Assembly: GCA_030374735.1 (NCBI GenBank)
Contig: JASCIV010000828.1
Coordinates: forward strand, 1-11,577
Source of the DNA: Gracilaria caudata
Lineage: Eukaryota; Rhodophyta; Florideophyceae; Gracilariales; Gracilariaceae
Length of the DNA stretch: 11,577 nt
Reading direction: 5' to 3'
The notes below the pieces were generated by a model, which ran no database searches, was not told the origin of the DNA, and saw only the letters and a program-made list of their open reading frames with translations. Numbering within the stretch: position 1 is the stretch's first letter; the number at the start of each line of letters is the position of its first letter. Shown here piece by piece: positions 1 through 7,624 of the stretch. The position numbers and the translations under genes are program-made.

Positions 1-531
1 TTGTGCATGTTCTCGATAATTTTATTATTCAGGTGTTTACGCTATGTGCAAATGTTGTTTTTGGATCGTGAAGTCAAGCGTAAACTTCATTCGCACAAAA
101 TATGAGGTTTACGATTTGTATTTTTGGGAGACGCCCAGTTATTGTTTGCATGCTTGTAGAACAAATTTATTGCCATGTGGCGGTTTATAAACGTCATTAA
201 AGACGGCCATCTTGGTGTCGTTAAAGAATATGTTGCTTAGGTAGCATAAAAACAACAATTCGTATGGTGACTGTAAGTGACTGACTACGACCTACAAAGC
301 AGTGACTTTTTCACGTGGTCAATTTTCTAGTCACAAATACGCCCCTGTTTCCTAACGCAACAAAGTTGCTGTCCAAATTATTGAGAAACAAAGACCAGAT
401 GCATCTCAAAGCTCAAAACTAAAGAGCTGAAATGACCTCAAAAGCGTCGTTCTCAGTAACCAGCAGCAGCTAAAACTGTGAAGCTGTTCAACCTTTCTCT
501 TCCCACAACTGCTTGCTCCAAACTGTTAAAT
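1..531. other. Intergenic region, left edge
   Basis: No convincing ORF or RNA gene is visible on either strand. The stretch is AT-leaning with scattered stops in all frames. The only structure noted is an inverted repeat at 35-85, listed separately. Confidence 0.5.
35..85. repeat. 9-bp inverted repeat
   Basis: GTTTACGCT at 35-43 is matched by its exact reverse complement AGCGTAAAC at 77-85, with a 33-nt spacer. A weaker outer pairing, TTGTGC (1-6) with GCACAA (93-98), could extend it. No gene is attached to it, so it may be chance. Confidence 0.3.
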
Positions 532-936
532 ATGTTTAACAGAATTGCTACTCAAAAGCTCCAAGTTCGTACGCACTTGCGTGCGACATGCCTCCCTTGT
601 GTACAAACAAAGAACATGTGTCTGATTCATATTCGTGTCCCCCTTCGCACCTACGTGTCGGTAACCAGACCAAGTCGAGAGACTGGGAAGGAAGAGGGTC
701 ACAACAGCAAGGCGCCCAAAGTGGCTACAGTGTCCTGGATTGAATATTTTTCGGGGGGAGCCAACCCATTCCCTTCAAAACAACATGAAAGCACGTTTAG
801 CTCAGCTAATCATGCATGTCTTCACAAAGAGAGGTTCTTTGATGTTGTCACCAAATATCGCATACATTTTTGTACAAAAGATAGTTTGAACTCTGTGTTA
901 ACTCCCATTTACTCAAAGCGCAATTTTATTCAGTAA
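532..936 (+). CDS. Doubtful ORF, 134 aa, unknown
   Basis: This open frame starts at the first in-frame ATG (532, A at -3) and stops with TAA at 934-936. The frame is also open upstream to about 478, but without another ATG. The product would be basic and mixed in composition, with no signal peptide, membrane segment or motif that I recognise; cysteines are scattered. It is convergent with the secreted-protein gene at 1057-1551, and the likely polyadenylation signal of that gene (925-930) falls inside it. This makes a chance ORF over the neighbour's 3' end quite possible. Confidence 0.2.
   Translation: MFNRIATQKLQVRTHLRATCLPCVQTKNMCLIHIRVPLRTYVSVTRPSRETGKEEGHNSKAPKVATVSWIEYFSGGANPFPSKQHESTFSSANHACLHKERFFDVVTKYRIHFCTKDSLNSVLTPIYSKRNFIQ
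925..930 (-). terminator. Possible polyadenylation signal for 1057-1551
   Basis: TTTATT on the + strand reads AATAAA on the - strand, about 127 nt beyond the stop codon of the - strand gene at 1057-1551. Spacing and orientation suit a eukaryotic 3' end. The hexamer is short and the organism's preferred signal is unknown. Confidence 0.35.
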
Positions 937-1056
937 TGCAGGAGTGTCTGAGCTCTACGCATAGCTAAGAGATTAATACGAAGAAACGCTTCATATAGCG
1001 AATTAGAAGTTTAAACGAGAAAGCTTTCGTCGCACATTCCCAAGTTTCTCATCAAC

Positions 1057-1551
1057 TTACTGAGTACGGAACACCACACAATAATAGGGCACTGGAGAGT
1101 TGTTTATCACAACAGGAGAAGAGTCGTTGCTCAGTATCTGGAAGCTCGTGAAGTAGATACGAACACATCTTCCCCTTGCCTGATCCAGTTTTCCAGGTTG
1201 GAAATATTCGTGAGCTATTCCGGAAGAAAAACCGTCGGCGAAAGGCATAGGTTTAAATTGAGTGCTGGCAAAGCCCTCTTCTTCCAAAGTAGTGAAGCCA
1301 ACGTCGTTGATGAAAATAGGCGCAATTTCGTTCACATTGAGAACGCCTAGATTCTCGCCCGGTCTGTTCGACACGATTCTTGGAGTGAAAGGCCAATCCG
1401 AAGGACCACCGATGTCAAATGTGGGAATACTATCCGAGAGCCCCTCAAAGCTAAACTGGCAGTCCTCGAAGAAGCTCTCGCAGGTAAATGAAAGAACTGT
1501 CGTTATTGCCAAAGAAAACACCAGCAAAATCGATATGATGCGAAAAGACAT
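1057..1551 (-). CDS. Small secreted protein, unknown family (164 aa)
   Basis: The start is placed at the ATG at 1551 because residues 1-21 then form a textbook signal peptide: Ser-Phe-Arg, a hydrophobic core (IISILLVFSLAITTVL), and a small residue at a likely cleavage site near S21. The ATG has A at -3 and follows a pyrimidine-rich leader. The mature part is about 143 aa and rich in Phe, Pro, Ser and acidic residues. It has four cysteines (24, 31, 129, 158), an even number that could form two disulphides, and an N-glycosylation sequon at N142. There is no membrane anchor or known motif. The frame stays open upstream to 1845, but that 98-residue extension would bury the signal peptide and is rich in Ser, Thr, Pro and Arg, so it is not favoured. 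Likely an extracellular or vesicle-lumen protein; function unknown. Confidence 0.6.
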   Translation of the reverse strand: MSFRIISILLVFSLAITTVLSFTCESFFEDCQFSFEGLSDSIPTFDIGGPSDWPFTPRIVSNRPGENLGVLNVNEIAPIFINDVGFTTLEEEGFASTQFKPMPFADGFSSGIAHEYFQPGKLDQARGRCVRIYFTSFQILSNDSSPVVINNSPVPYYCVVFRTQ

Positions 1552-1650
1552 TGTGCGGAATGAAGTGAGGAGCAGAGAACTTGGGGTTTCAAAGAAGAGT
1601 TTTGGGATGAACAAAGATAAGACCAAAATGGAGAGTTTCCCTGTAGTTTT
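1552..1650 (-). promoter_or_regulatory. Pyrimidine-rich leader upstream of 1057-1551
   Basis: Read on the - strand, the roughly 30 nt before the ATG at 1551 are dominated by C and T (for example TTCTCTGCTCCTCACTTC). A similar C-rich leader precedes the other small secreted gene at 5587. This supports transcription starting shortly upstream. No TATA box is evident at a fixed distance, so the promoter itself is not defined. Confidence 0.25.
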
Positions 1651-2199
1651 TATAGGAGCAAACATGAGCCAGAGAACACTCCAGGAAGGCATAGAGCGGT
1701 GAGATGGGATAGCACAATGGTTGCACGTAACTGGAAACCAAGGATCTACCTTGAAATCACTCCTACGTGTCGGACTACAAGACCTGGTAGGTGGTAATAA
1801 CGTTGGAACAAGCGTTGACTGTTTCATACGATTGGTACCCTTCAAATGAAAAAAGCAGTGATAAGATTCAACAGCAGAATTTTACATCACGAAGTGATAC
1901 GGGGAAGTACACGTCCAGCTTTCCTCCTTGGTTTCTCTTGAGGTACATATGAAGGCACCAGTGGGAGTGGACAACATTCTTCACGAGCCACATCATGACG
2001 ATCATATTATAAGATGCATTTCGTGGTAGGCATTCGGTGCTCAGAATGCTTTGAAGTTCAGGTGATGGAGGAGTACAGGGGGAGAATGGAGCATTCTCCT
2101 GTGTTTGGGGTTGTCCTTCTCCGTGCAGCGCATTGGTTCCTCCCTCTCTCTGCCACCTTAAAATTCTTAAGGATTTGTTTCTAGATTCTGATATGTCTT
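1650..2199. other. Stretch without a supported gene
   Basis: Open frames exist on the - strand (for example 1868-2287), but they lack recognisable domains and partly overlap the decayed + strand segment to the right. A weak similarity can be seen between about 1955-2015 and 6325-6375. It would make the A/B homology longer, but it is too divergent to delimit by eye. Confidence 0.35.
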
Positions 2200-2800
2200 C
2201 TTTGACGCGAGTAACTGGACCGTCTTCGAACACATGCTTCAAGTTTGTAACATCCTGTATGGACGAAATCGAATCACCAAATTTCAAACGGTTCTCATTT
2301 AATGCTAGACAGGTTGTCTTCGTGTTATGTTGTCGGGCGATTCGTTGGAGATGTGGCTAGATTTTGTTTCCTTACCGTCATTGAGACAGATAGAAACCAA
2401 GAACAAGGGTACCCGAAACATGTCACAGAATTGGAAGGGGCTTGAAATATATTTTCAGTAATCGATTTGTGCAGGTAGATGTCCGAATGATGCCGTTCCT
2501 TATTGTCCTCATAAATTCTAATACTCTACTGGAGATTTGTTGCTGAGAACGGGGAGAAGACTCTATGCCTTCAGAAAACTATATGAGTTGAATTCTAACT
2601 GACGCTGTTGGCGCGACAAAATTTCCCAAGACTGAGACTGCTAGCAGATATGACGGTTTGAAAAAGGAGGAAGGCCCAAAGCCTCAAAGAAGATTAATGT
2701 GGCGTTCTGAACGCTGATCCTGTCTCCTTCATTTTCAGAACTCGCATTATCCCAGGTAGTTGCTTTGGTATCTTCTGTCATCTGGCAAGTAACAATGGGG
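2200..2800 (+). pseudogene. Decayed coding segment, copy A
   Basis: This segment is homologous to 6598-7039 in the same orientation. The clearest blocks are 2508-2524 against 6776-6792 (16 of 17 bases), and 2638-2691 against 6888-6941 (39 of 54 bases, no gaps). In one + strand reading the differences fall often at third positions and leave the residue unchanged (GAA/GAG, GAC/GAT, GGT/GGC, TCC/TCT, AGA/CGA, CCA/CCC). Conserved patterns include RFS, R-V-x-L, R-N..N-W..L, INS(N/D)T, GE(D/E)S..SE, (E/D)TA, DGL..EEG....QR and NA..VS..FR....P. In copy A this reading needs several frame changes and crosses in-frame stops, so it is broken. The ancestral protein is not recognised. It could derive from a mobile element or a cellular gene family. 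Confidence 0.5.
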
Positions 2801-2968
2801 GCCAATAATATTCTGCCCAAAGCATCCATTGAGTGCCCTCTAGAAGCCTTCAGGCATCTTGTTTTCACAAGCAGCGAAAAAGACGAGCCTGCCGAGGTTT
2901 GCGATGATCGCATCCAAGTAATTCTGAAGAGAAAGAACGACCGGCAGCTTGGAGCAATGCGTCTATGA

Positions 2969-3298
2969 ATACTTTACTGAGTCATACACGCTGAGGATCA
3001 GTTCTAGCTCCGCTTTTGTTTCACAATACCCATGGGGTAAGTCCTTGTGACAGGATGATTATGAGTGTATGACTAATGGGATATGTACAAAGCGGAGAAT
3101 ATTGTGGGTCCTAAAAGCAGAAACATATCGACCAAGGATTCGCTCCGATAGACCCCGATCAGCGATGTGCGTGTTCAATGTCTAGTGATGATAGTTTTGT
3201 GGGGTAAAAAAATCGGTAGTGCTTCCTTATATGATCGTACTGCTGGAAATGCGCTCTGTATGATCTTCGATTGATCATGCAGCACGTGCTCGCTCAAA
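2969..3298. other. Non-coding stretch
   Basis: I see no supported gene, RNA or repeat here. Short ORFs on both strands are unremarkable. Confidence 0.4.
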
Positions 3299-3665
3299 AT
3301 GGCAGTGCTGCTCATGACAAGGCATATTGTAGTATATTCGTTATTGTTTCTGGCGCCCTCTTTTACGAGGTGTCTCATAACCCTCTGGGCAACCCAGCGT
3401 TGGAGACAACTGAAAGCAAGCAATGCATCTGTAGTCGAAGCAGTGAGTTTCAAAGATATTCAAATCAGTAGCATTGTACCGAACGAAAATATCAATTATC
3501 GATACACTGTATGAGGTTGATCCGTCTCCCCTGTCATTTGCGCTTAGAACAGGATGGTTGCTTATCGTAGTCAATAGAGAAGAATACGCATTTGCGTTGG
3601 AATTTTCAAAATTGGGTGACGTGTATACCCTAACCCCTGGAGCTATTGCGGCCCAGTATGTATGA
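3299..3665 (+). pseudogene. Possible frameshifted small secreted-protein ORF
   Basis: An ATG at 3299 opens a 71-aa frame whose first 20 or so residues look like a signal peptide (a VVYSLLFLA core). It ends at a stop at 3512-3514. A second frame, offset by +1, is open from about 3447 to 3665 with no ATG of its own, and gives a protein-like sequence with hydrophobic beta-type stretches (for example WLLIVV). A single frameshift between 3447 and 3514 would join them into about 121 aa. No homologue is recognised, and both frames may be chance. Confidence 0.2.
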
Positions 3666-3928
3666 TCCGTATGGAGTTTACCTTATCACCCTAGTATGTT
3701 TAAATGTACACGGACCAGAAGACCATCATCGTCCTCTAGTAGTCCTTTAGTTTTTCGAGCATTTGAAATACAGTAGTTTGTTGCGGGAAACAAGGTAAGT
3801 TAAATTTGCAGCACAGTTCCTGCAAAGTACAGCGACGAAGCTCGCAGAAGTGTAGACAAACATCCAATAAAAAAGCCCAAGCTAAATATAATAAGAAATC
3901 GCGCCTCAGATTTATCCGTTGGGTGAGT

Positions 3929-3944
3929 GGAGGAGGAGGAGGAG
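3929..3944. repeat. GGA trinucleotide microsatellite
   Basis: Five consecutive GGA units, followed by further purine-rich sequence (GAAAGGGAGAG). It lies outside any supported gene. Confidence 0.7.
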
Positions 3945-4720
3945 AAAGGGAGAGTCATCTCCCCTAAATTACTCCTGCTCTACATAGACACCTTAACGCC
4001 CGGAGAGGGGGATCGGATCGCTTCGTAATCGATCACAGAAGAAAAGTGGCAACGCGGATCTGGCTTATCATGACGCACGGAATCTATCGACTGCCTCTTG
4101 GTCACCCACGTGCTGACTGCGCTGCTGCAGGTCCGCTTCCTCTCCCGTCTGGATCTGCTTCGGAAATCCCACTCCGTCAACCAAATTTGCAAAACACTGC
4201 GAACCGGTGCTTGCAGGGGCAAACACCGCTGAACACAGAGCGTCCGTTCAGTTCCAGCCCTTTTATCCCCAACAATGAAAAGCTTTGCACACCTCGTGAT
4301 CGCCGATGGAGTGTAAAGATCAAAGATTAAGTGGCACTACTAAACATGTGGCACTGAACAATCCATGGTGAATGGTATTAAAAACAAAGAACGATTGGAG
4401 GAACGGATGGCTCAACTTCAAATCATTCGTTGCGAGCAGCTTGTGGCTGTTTGCCTATACTAGAATCAAAATGGCTCTGTTTCCGCCCTGCTGGAACGGC
4501 ATCTGTAGTAGATAATATCACAGAGAGTGTACCCTAACTTTACTTGTGGCTAACGTTAAGTGCTTTCTGGCTATATACATCTGTATATGACGGCCTGGAA
4601 CAATCAGGTAACGTGTTAATTTAGCCAAAACTGTCAACAAATGAAGTGCATTTGCGTACGTAACGCCTTACTAATTAAAAAACATGTGCTCGCCATTTAT
4701 CTATATTTGCTTTAATGCAG

Positions 4721-4740
4721 CGGAGCGTTCCCAGGCTCCG
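4721..4740. repeat. 6-bp stem hairpin
   Basis: CGGAGC (4721-4726) pairs exactly with GCTCCG (4735-4740) across an 8-nt loop. It is GC-rich within AT-rich surroundings. It is short, and no T-run or gene end adjoins it, so a terminator role is not supported. Confidence 0.35.
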
Positions 4741-5109
4741 TTAATACCATCACCGTAAGAACTCTTTTTCTAAGCTTGGACTCGGGTACAAGATGAGAAA
4801 CCTAGCTTAGACACACTTCCCACTGGTCTTGAGATATTTATATATTTATATTTCAACTATGCCTGCGTCTCGCTCGCTGTTGACGCAAACGATTCTTACT
4901 GCTTCGTTGAACGTAGCAAGGTTGTCGTGCTTGTTACGAAGCGAAAAACTGTCAATTTGAAAATATCATTCTCTTAAGTCGAGAGTTTGGCATAATCCCT
5001 CACCTTACTCATCGCTGTGCGTTTCTTACCTACTCCGCAGTTACACCCAAGGGCCCAGACCTCACAATCCAAAAAACAAACTAACATCTGGATTAGTCAG
5101 GCGTCTCTT

Positions 5110-5122
5110 ACACCGACGGTGT
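5110..5122. repeat. 13-bp palindrome
   Basis: ACACCG and CGGTGT flank a single central A at 5116. It lies about 25 bp left of the larger palindrome at 5148-5182, which also has a single central A. Confidence 0.4.
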
Positions 5123-5147
5123 CCTTGTTATAACCTGGTTTGTTTTT

Positions 5148-5182
5148 GGTCTGCAGCAAGCATGACATGCTTGCCGCAAACC
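5148..5182. repeat. 35-bp near-perfect palindrome
   Basis: Two 17-nt arms are centred on a single A at 5165. The inner 9 bp (GCAAGCATG / CATGCTTGC) are exact, and the full arms match at 15 of 17 positions. With a 1-nt centre it suits a dimeric protein-binding site better than an RNA hairpin. It lies about 405 bp upstream of the ATG of the secreted gene at 5587, so an upstream regulatory role is possible but unproven. Confidence 0.6.
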
Positions 5183-5493
5183 ACTCATGCATGAAAAAAG
5201 GATGTTACGTCGTAGAGCTGGAGTTGTTCTGAACCGCCTTACGGGTAGCAGTGAGTGGTCTCACCTCGTCAGCAGTACAGGTGGGGTCTCAATAGAAACC
5301 ATTGTTGCTTGAATCAAAGATATTAACGCCTCAGTACGTCTTTCGTTTTTAAACGAACATATCTTCAGATTGTTTACATTGTATAATTCAAGAGAATGGG
5401 GTTATGAATTTGGAGAGCATGCGCTCCGTTATGGAAACTTCAGAAGGTCTTTCATTTTCGTGATCAGCATGATCTGTACTTAAGCCGGTGTTC

Positions 5494-5586
5494 CTCACAC
5501 AGTCTCACGGTTTCTCGTCTTCCTACAACCGAAACAAACACACACATCGCATATCCTTCCTTCACACTCACAAGTAACACATCGTC
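5494..5586 (+). promoter_or_regulatory. C/A-rich leader of the 5587 gene
   Basis: The roughly 90 bp before the ATG are strongly depleted in G on the + strand, with runs such as CCTTCCTTCACACTCACAAG. This is typical of a eukaryotic 5' untranslated leader. A TATAATT sequence at 5382-5388 is the nearest TATA-like element, but it lies about 200 bp before the ATG. The start site cannot be fixed from sequence. Confidence 0.35.
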
Positions 5587-6054
5587 ATGATTTCTTTGAA
5601 GTACATCTTCTATTCGCTTTTGCCACTCGTTCTTGTCGTAGCGCAGGATCCAACAGTTGGAAGCGCGGGTGCGGTAGGCTCTTTGGCTGGTGACGGAATT
5701 ATTGGTATTCCCTTTCCTACGAGGGGTCCTCGGTGCGGTTCAAGATGCCAGCCCAATTTTGGACGTGCACCCACATATCGATGCATGCCCGTGTACTGTC
5801 CGACTCAGCAACATATATGTTTTCAATCTGCAACATGCAGCCTGCATTCACACCGGATCCTTGGACGTCTCTTTCGGAACGCAAGGTGCTGTAACACCAG
5901 AGGTGCTTGTGTAATTTACCCTTTTGCTGCCGCAGCTAGTGCCAGTCAAGGAGACTCAGGAGGTCAAGCAGTTCAAGGGGCTGCTGCTCCCGCTGCAGCA
6001 GCTGAAGACATTGATATCGACAGTGTTCCTGAAGAGGATATTGCGTATGTCTAA
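5587..6054 (+). CDS. Small secreted cysteine-rich protein (155 aa)
   Basis: The ATG at 5587 has G at -3 and begins an N-terminal signal peptide (hydrophobic core FYSLLPLVLVV), with likely cleavage after A19, leaving Gln20 at the mature N-terminus. The mature protein has three parts. Residues 20-45 are Gly/Ala-rich. Residues 50-108 hold nine cysteines (50, 54, 66, 71, 78, 84, 101, 102, 108), including an adjacent Cys-Cys pair. The tail (about 113-155) has Ala/Gly-rich low complexity followed by an acidic end (DIDID and EED). The odd cysteine number leaves one free, or available for a dimer. Many Arg residues in the Cys domain make it basic, opposite in charge to the tail. No family is recognised. 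It could be a cell-wall or matrix protein or a secreted defence-type peptide, and the sequence does not decide between them. There is no intron signal in the frame. Confidence 0.7.
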   Translation: MISLKYIFYSLLPLVLVVAQDPTVGSAGAVGSLAGDGIIGIPFPTRGPRCGSRCQPNFGRAPTYRCMPVYCPTQQHICFQSATCSLHSHRILGRLFRNARCCNTRGACVIYPFAAAASASQGDSGGQAVQGAAAPAAAAEDIDIDSVPEEDIAYV

Positions 6055-6597
6055 ATCCCTACGGGGGATGGAGGTGATGACAACCATTTCATTGGCATAG
6101 TCGCAGTTTGGGGGTATTCTCCTGCTGACGGTGGATCCGGTTAATTGTTCCTTTTAATGGTGACAACTATGCAATGACATAGCTGAAGAAGCTAGCTGAT
6201 TCTTTAGGATGGTAGTCAACGGTATTGAATACCAACAAATAAATGTTGAAATGATTTGTGCTGCTGTGGAACCTTTGCCTCTATCAGATTTCGCTCATTG
6301 TGTTCTTTCTCTGAACCCATCCGGAGGATGTGAATGATTCTCAAAAAGTGAGGACCATTATGAAGCATATGCGTTCTTGCATGTTTTCCGTTATTCGATA
6401 AACGCAACCAAGAGCAGTGTATTCATTGGTAAAACAAATAATGTTCCAATCATTCCTCTGTTCTAACTTTCCTTCAAAGGGGCAGGAGTTACATATGCTC
6501 CACATTGAATGAGTGTATATTCATCGGAGGGTTGCTTTCATTCAAATGTTACAACACACAAACTTCAGTAGCTGTGGCGCTAGTGTTCTCCCTTCCA
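6055..6597. other. Downstream region of the 5587 gene
   Basis: No supported gene. It probably contains the 3' untranslated region of the 5587 gene up to the AATAAA at 6238. The bases at 6325-6375 look weakly like 1955-2015 and may be the left margin of the A/B homology. Confidence 0.35.
6238..6243 (+). terminator. Possible polyadenylation signal for 5587-6054
   Basis: AATAAA about 184 nt after the TAA stop of the secreted cysteine-rich gene, in the right orientation. It is the first such hexamer noticed downstream. Confidence 0.4.
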
Positions 6598-7039
6598 GAA
6601 CGATTCGTTTCTCGTTATTAATTGAAGGGGAGGTTCGTGTGGCGCTGCTGAAGGCACAAAAGGTAATATGCGCATGCATTAGTATGGCCTTTCTTGGGAA
6701 CGAAACAAGAACTGGAGTGTCCTGTTTAAAACCCATTTTAAAAACCAAGTTGCCAGTCTCGAACAATATGCTCCGCTCATAAATTCTGATACCCAAGGGT
6801 ACGTGACTGGTTACAAACAACTGGGAGAGGAGTCTTATACTTCAGAGAAAAACTTATGCGGCGAGATACAGGTTCCTACAACTGACACTGCTGGCAAACA
6901 TGATGGCTTGGAAGCGGAGGAAGGTGAATCACTTCAAAGAAAGGTTAATAAAACGTTATCGAACGCTGGTATTGTCTCTGTCTTTTTTCGAAACTCGCTT
7001 CATCCCAAGCGGTTCTTGGTCTCTTCTTTCGACTGGTAG
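6598..7039 (+). pseudogene. Decayed coding segment, copy B
   Basis: This is the better preserved partner of the segment at 2200-2800. From about 6685 to the TAG at 7037-7039 a single + strand frame is open for nearly 120 codons, with no ATG suitably placed. Its right half is hydrophilic and acidic (EES, EAEEGE). The patterns shared with copy A are N-W..L, INS-D-T, LGEES..SEK, DTA, DGL..EEG....QR and NA..VS..FR. To the left, about 6598-6660, homology continues in another frame (RFS, V-R-V-A-L), so at least one frameshift separates the parts. The protein family is not recognised. Alternatives are a diverged exon of a spliced gene or a remnant of a repeat element. Confidence 0.5.
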
Positions 7040-7150
7040 AGGACATTGTCAGCTTTAAGTTCACGTCGGCAGGAGAATGAGATACTCATTCTTGGGGAGG
7101 CCTTTCCAACAAAGCAATTTCAACAACAATCAACTGTGTCTTCGGTTGCC

Positions 7151-7265
7151 AAAAGAAAATGTCATTTCATTTGATGAGAGTAGGAACTGGAAGGTCTGTT
7201 TCATTAATTGAGTTTAATTCTCTCCCTCTTCACCCTTAACGAAGGAAGAAAAAGAAAATGTCATT
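7151..7265. repeat. 16-bp direct repeat, 99 bp apart
   Basis: AAAAGAAAATGTCATT occurs exactly at 7151-7166 and 7250-7265. The 83 bp between the copies show no terminal inverted repeats, and the sequences following the two copies are unrelated, so it is not a simple tandem array. Confidence 0.6.
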
Positions 7266-7277
7266 GTAACGACATTT
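7256..7277. repeat. 7-bp stem hairpin
   Basis: AAATGTC (7256-7262) pairs with GACATTT (7271-7277) across an 8-nt loop. The left arm lies in the right-hand copy of the 16-bp direct repeat. Confidence 0.35.
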
Positions 7278-7293
7278 CTCTCTCTCTCTCTCT
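7277..7293. repeat. TC dinucleotide microsatellite
   Basis: Eight TC units plus T, immediately after the hairpin at 7256-7277 and about 620 bp before the glycosyltransferase ATG. Confidence 0.75.
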
Positions 7294-7422
7294 GCTTATG
7301 AAAAGCGTACGCTAATTCCTCGTACGCATGGGTTTGCTAAAGACATTGTTCACTTCTCCGAAAGCGATGCCTTCTCGTATCATCTCAAGACAAGACATTC
7401 GAAGCTCAGATAGCAGAGTAAG

Positions 7423-7478
7423 ACAAATGGGTAAAGAGAAGCCACTACATTTTCTAGTGGTTTGGGTGACCCATTTGT
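7423..7478. repeat. Two-part 56-nt hairpin
   Basis: An outer perfect 10-bp stem, ACAAATGGGT (7423-7432) with ACCCATTTGT (7469-7478), encloses an internal loop of 6 and 5 nt. Inside is a second 9-bp stem, AAGCCACTA (7439-7447) with TAGTGGTTT (7455-7463), perfect apart from one G:U wobble, and closed by a 7-nt loop. That gives 19 pairs in 56 nt. Possibilities are a structured RNA, a small-RNA precursor, a remnant of a miniature inverted-repeat element or a protein-binding site. The nearest gene begins about 435 bp to the right. Confidence 0.6.
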
Positions 7479-7624
7479 TTATTGACACAATCTCTACCCC
7501 CCGTGAAGAATGGAGTGGATAAGATTTCAAATTCAAGGGTCAATTTTGAATTGCTAGTCATCTTTAAGTTCAGCACTTGAGCAAAGACCTCTGTGTTGAA
7601 GTTTGCAGTTTGCCCGTTGTAAGA

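Larger units (their letters stand above)
3666..5493. other. Long intergenic region
   Basis: About 1.8 kb without a supported gene. Around 3980-4330 it is somewhat more GC-rich and both strands stay open for 80-94 codons, but the products are Arg/Ser/Pro-rich with no motif, so I do not call them. The rest is AT-rich. It contains a GGA microsatellite, an AT-only run at 4834-4853 (ATATTTATATATTTATATTT), a small hairpin at 4721-4740 and two palindromes near 5110-5182. No tRNA-type T-loop with a matching stem was found. Confidence 0.4.
7040..7422. other. Short-repeat cluster upstream of the glycosyltransferase gene
   Basis: No supported gene. It holds a 16-bp direct repeat, a small hairpin and a TC microsatellite. 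A short inverted motif, GCGTACGC then CGTACGC, lies around 7305-7327. An ATG-initiated ORF at 7328-7522 runs across the hairpin at 7423-7478 and has no recognisable features, so it is not called. Confidence 0.4.

Noticed and set aside
1552..1845. Extending the secreted protein at 1057-1551 to 262 aa from the ATG at 1845
   Set aside because: It would place the signal peptide at residue 99 and add a Ser/Thr/Pro/Arg-rich stretch with no motif. The start at 1551 has a better context and leader.
1868..2287. 139-codon ORF on the - strand
   Set aside because: No domain, signal or codon bias, and its right part overlaps the segment where + strand coding ancestry is supported by comparison with copy B.
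2641..2913. 90-codon - strand ORF over copy A
   Set aside because: The homologous - strand frame in copy B contains stops, and the silent-change pattern favours the + strand.
3980..4330. Overlapping ORFs of 80 and 94 codons on opposite strands
   Set aside because: The products are Arg/Ser/Pro-rich without motifs. Mildly higher GC explains the lack of stops.
7328..7522. 64-codon + strand ORF and an opposite-strand ORF
   Set aside because: Both run through the 7423-7478 hairpin and show no coding features.
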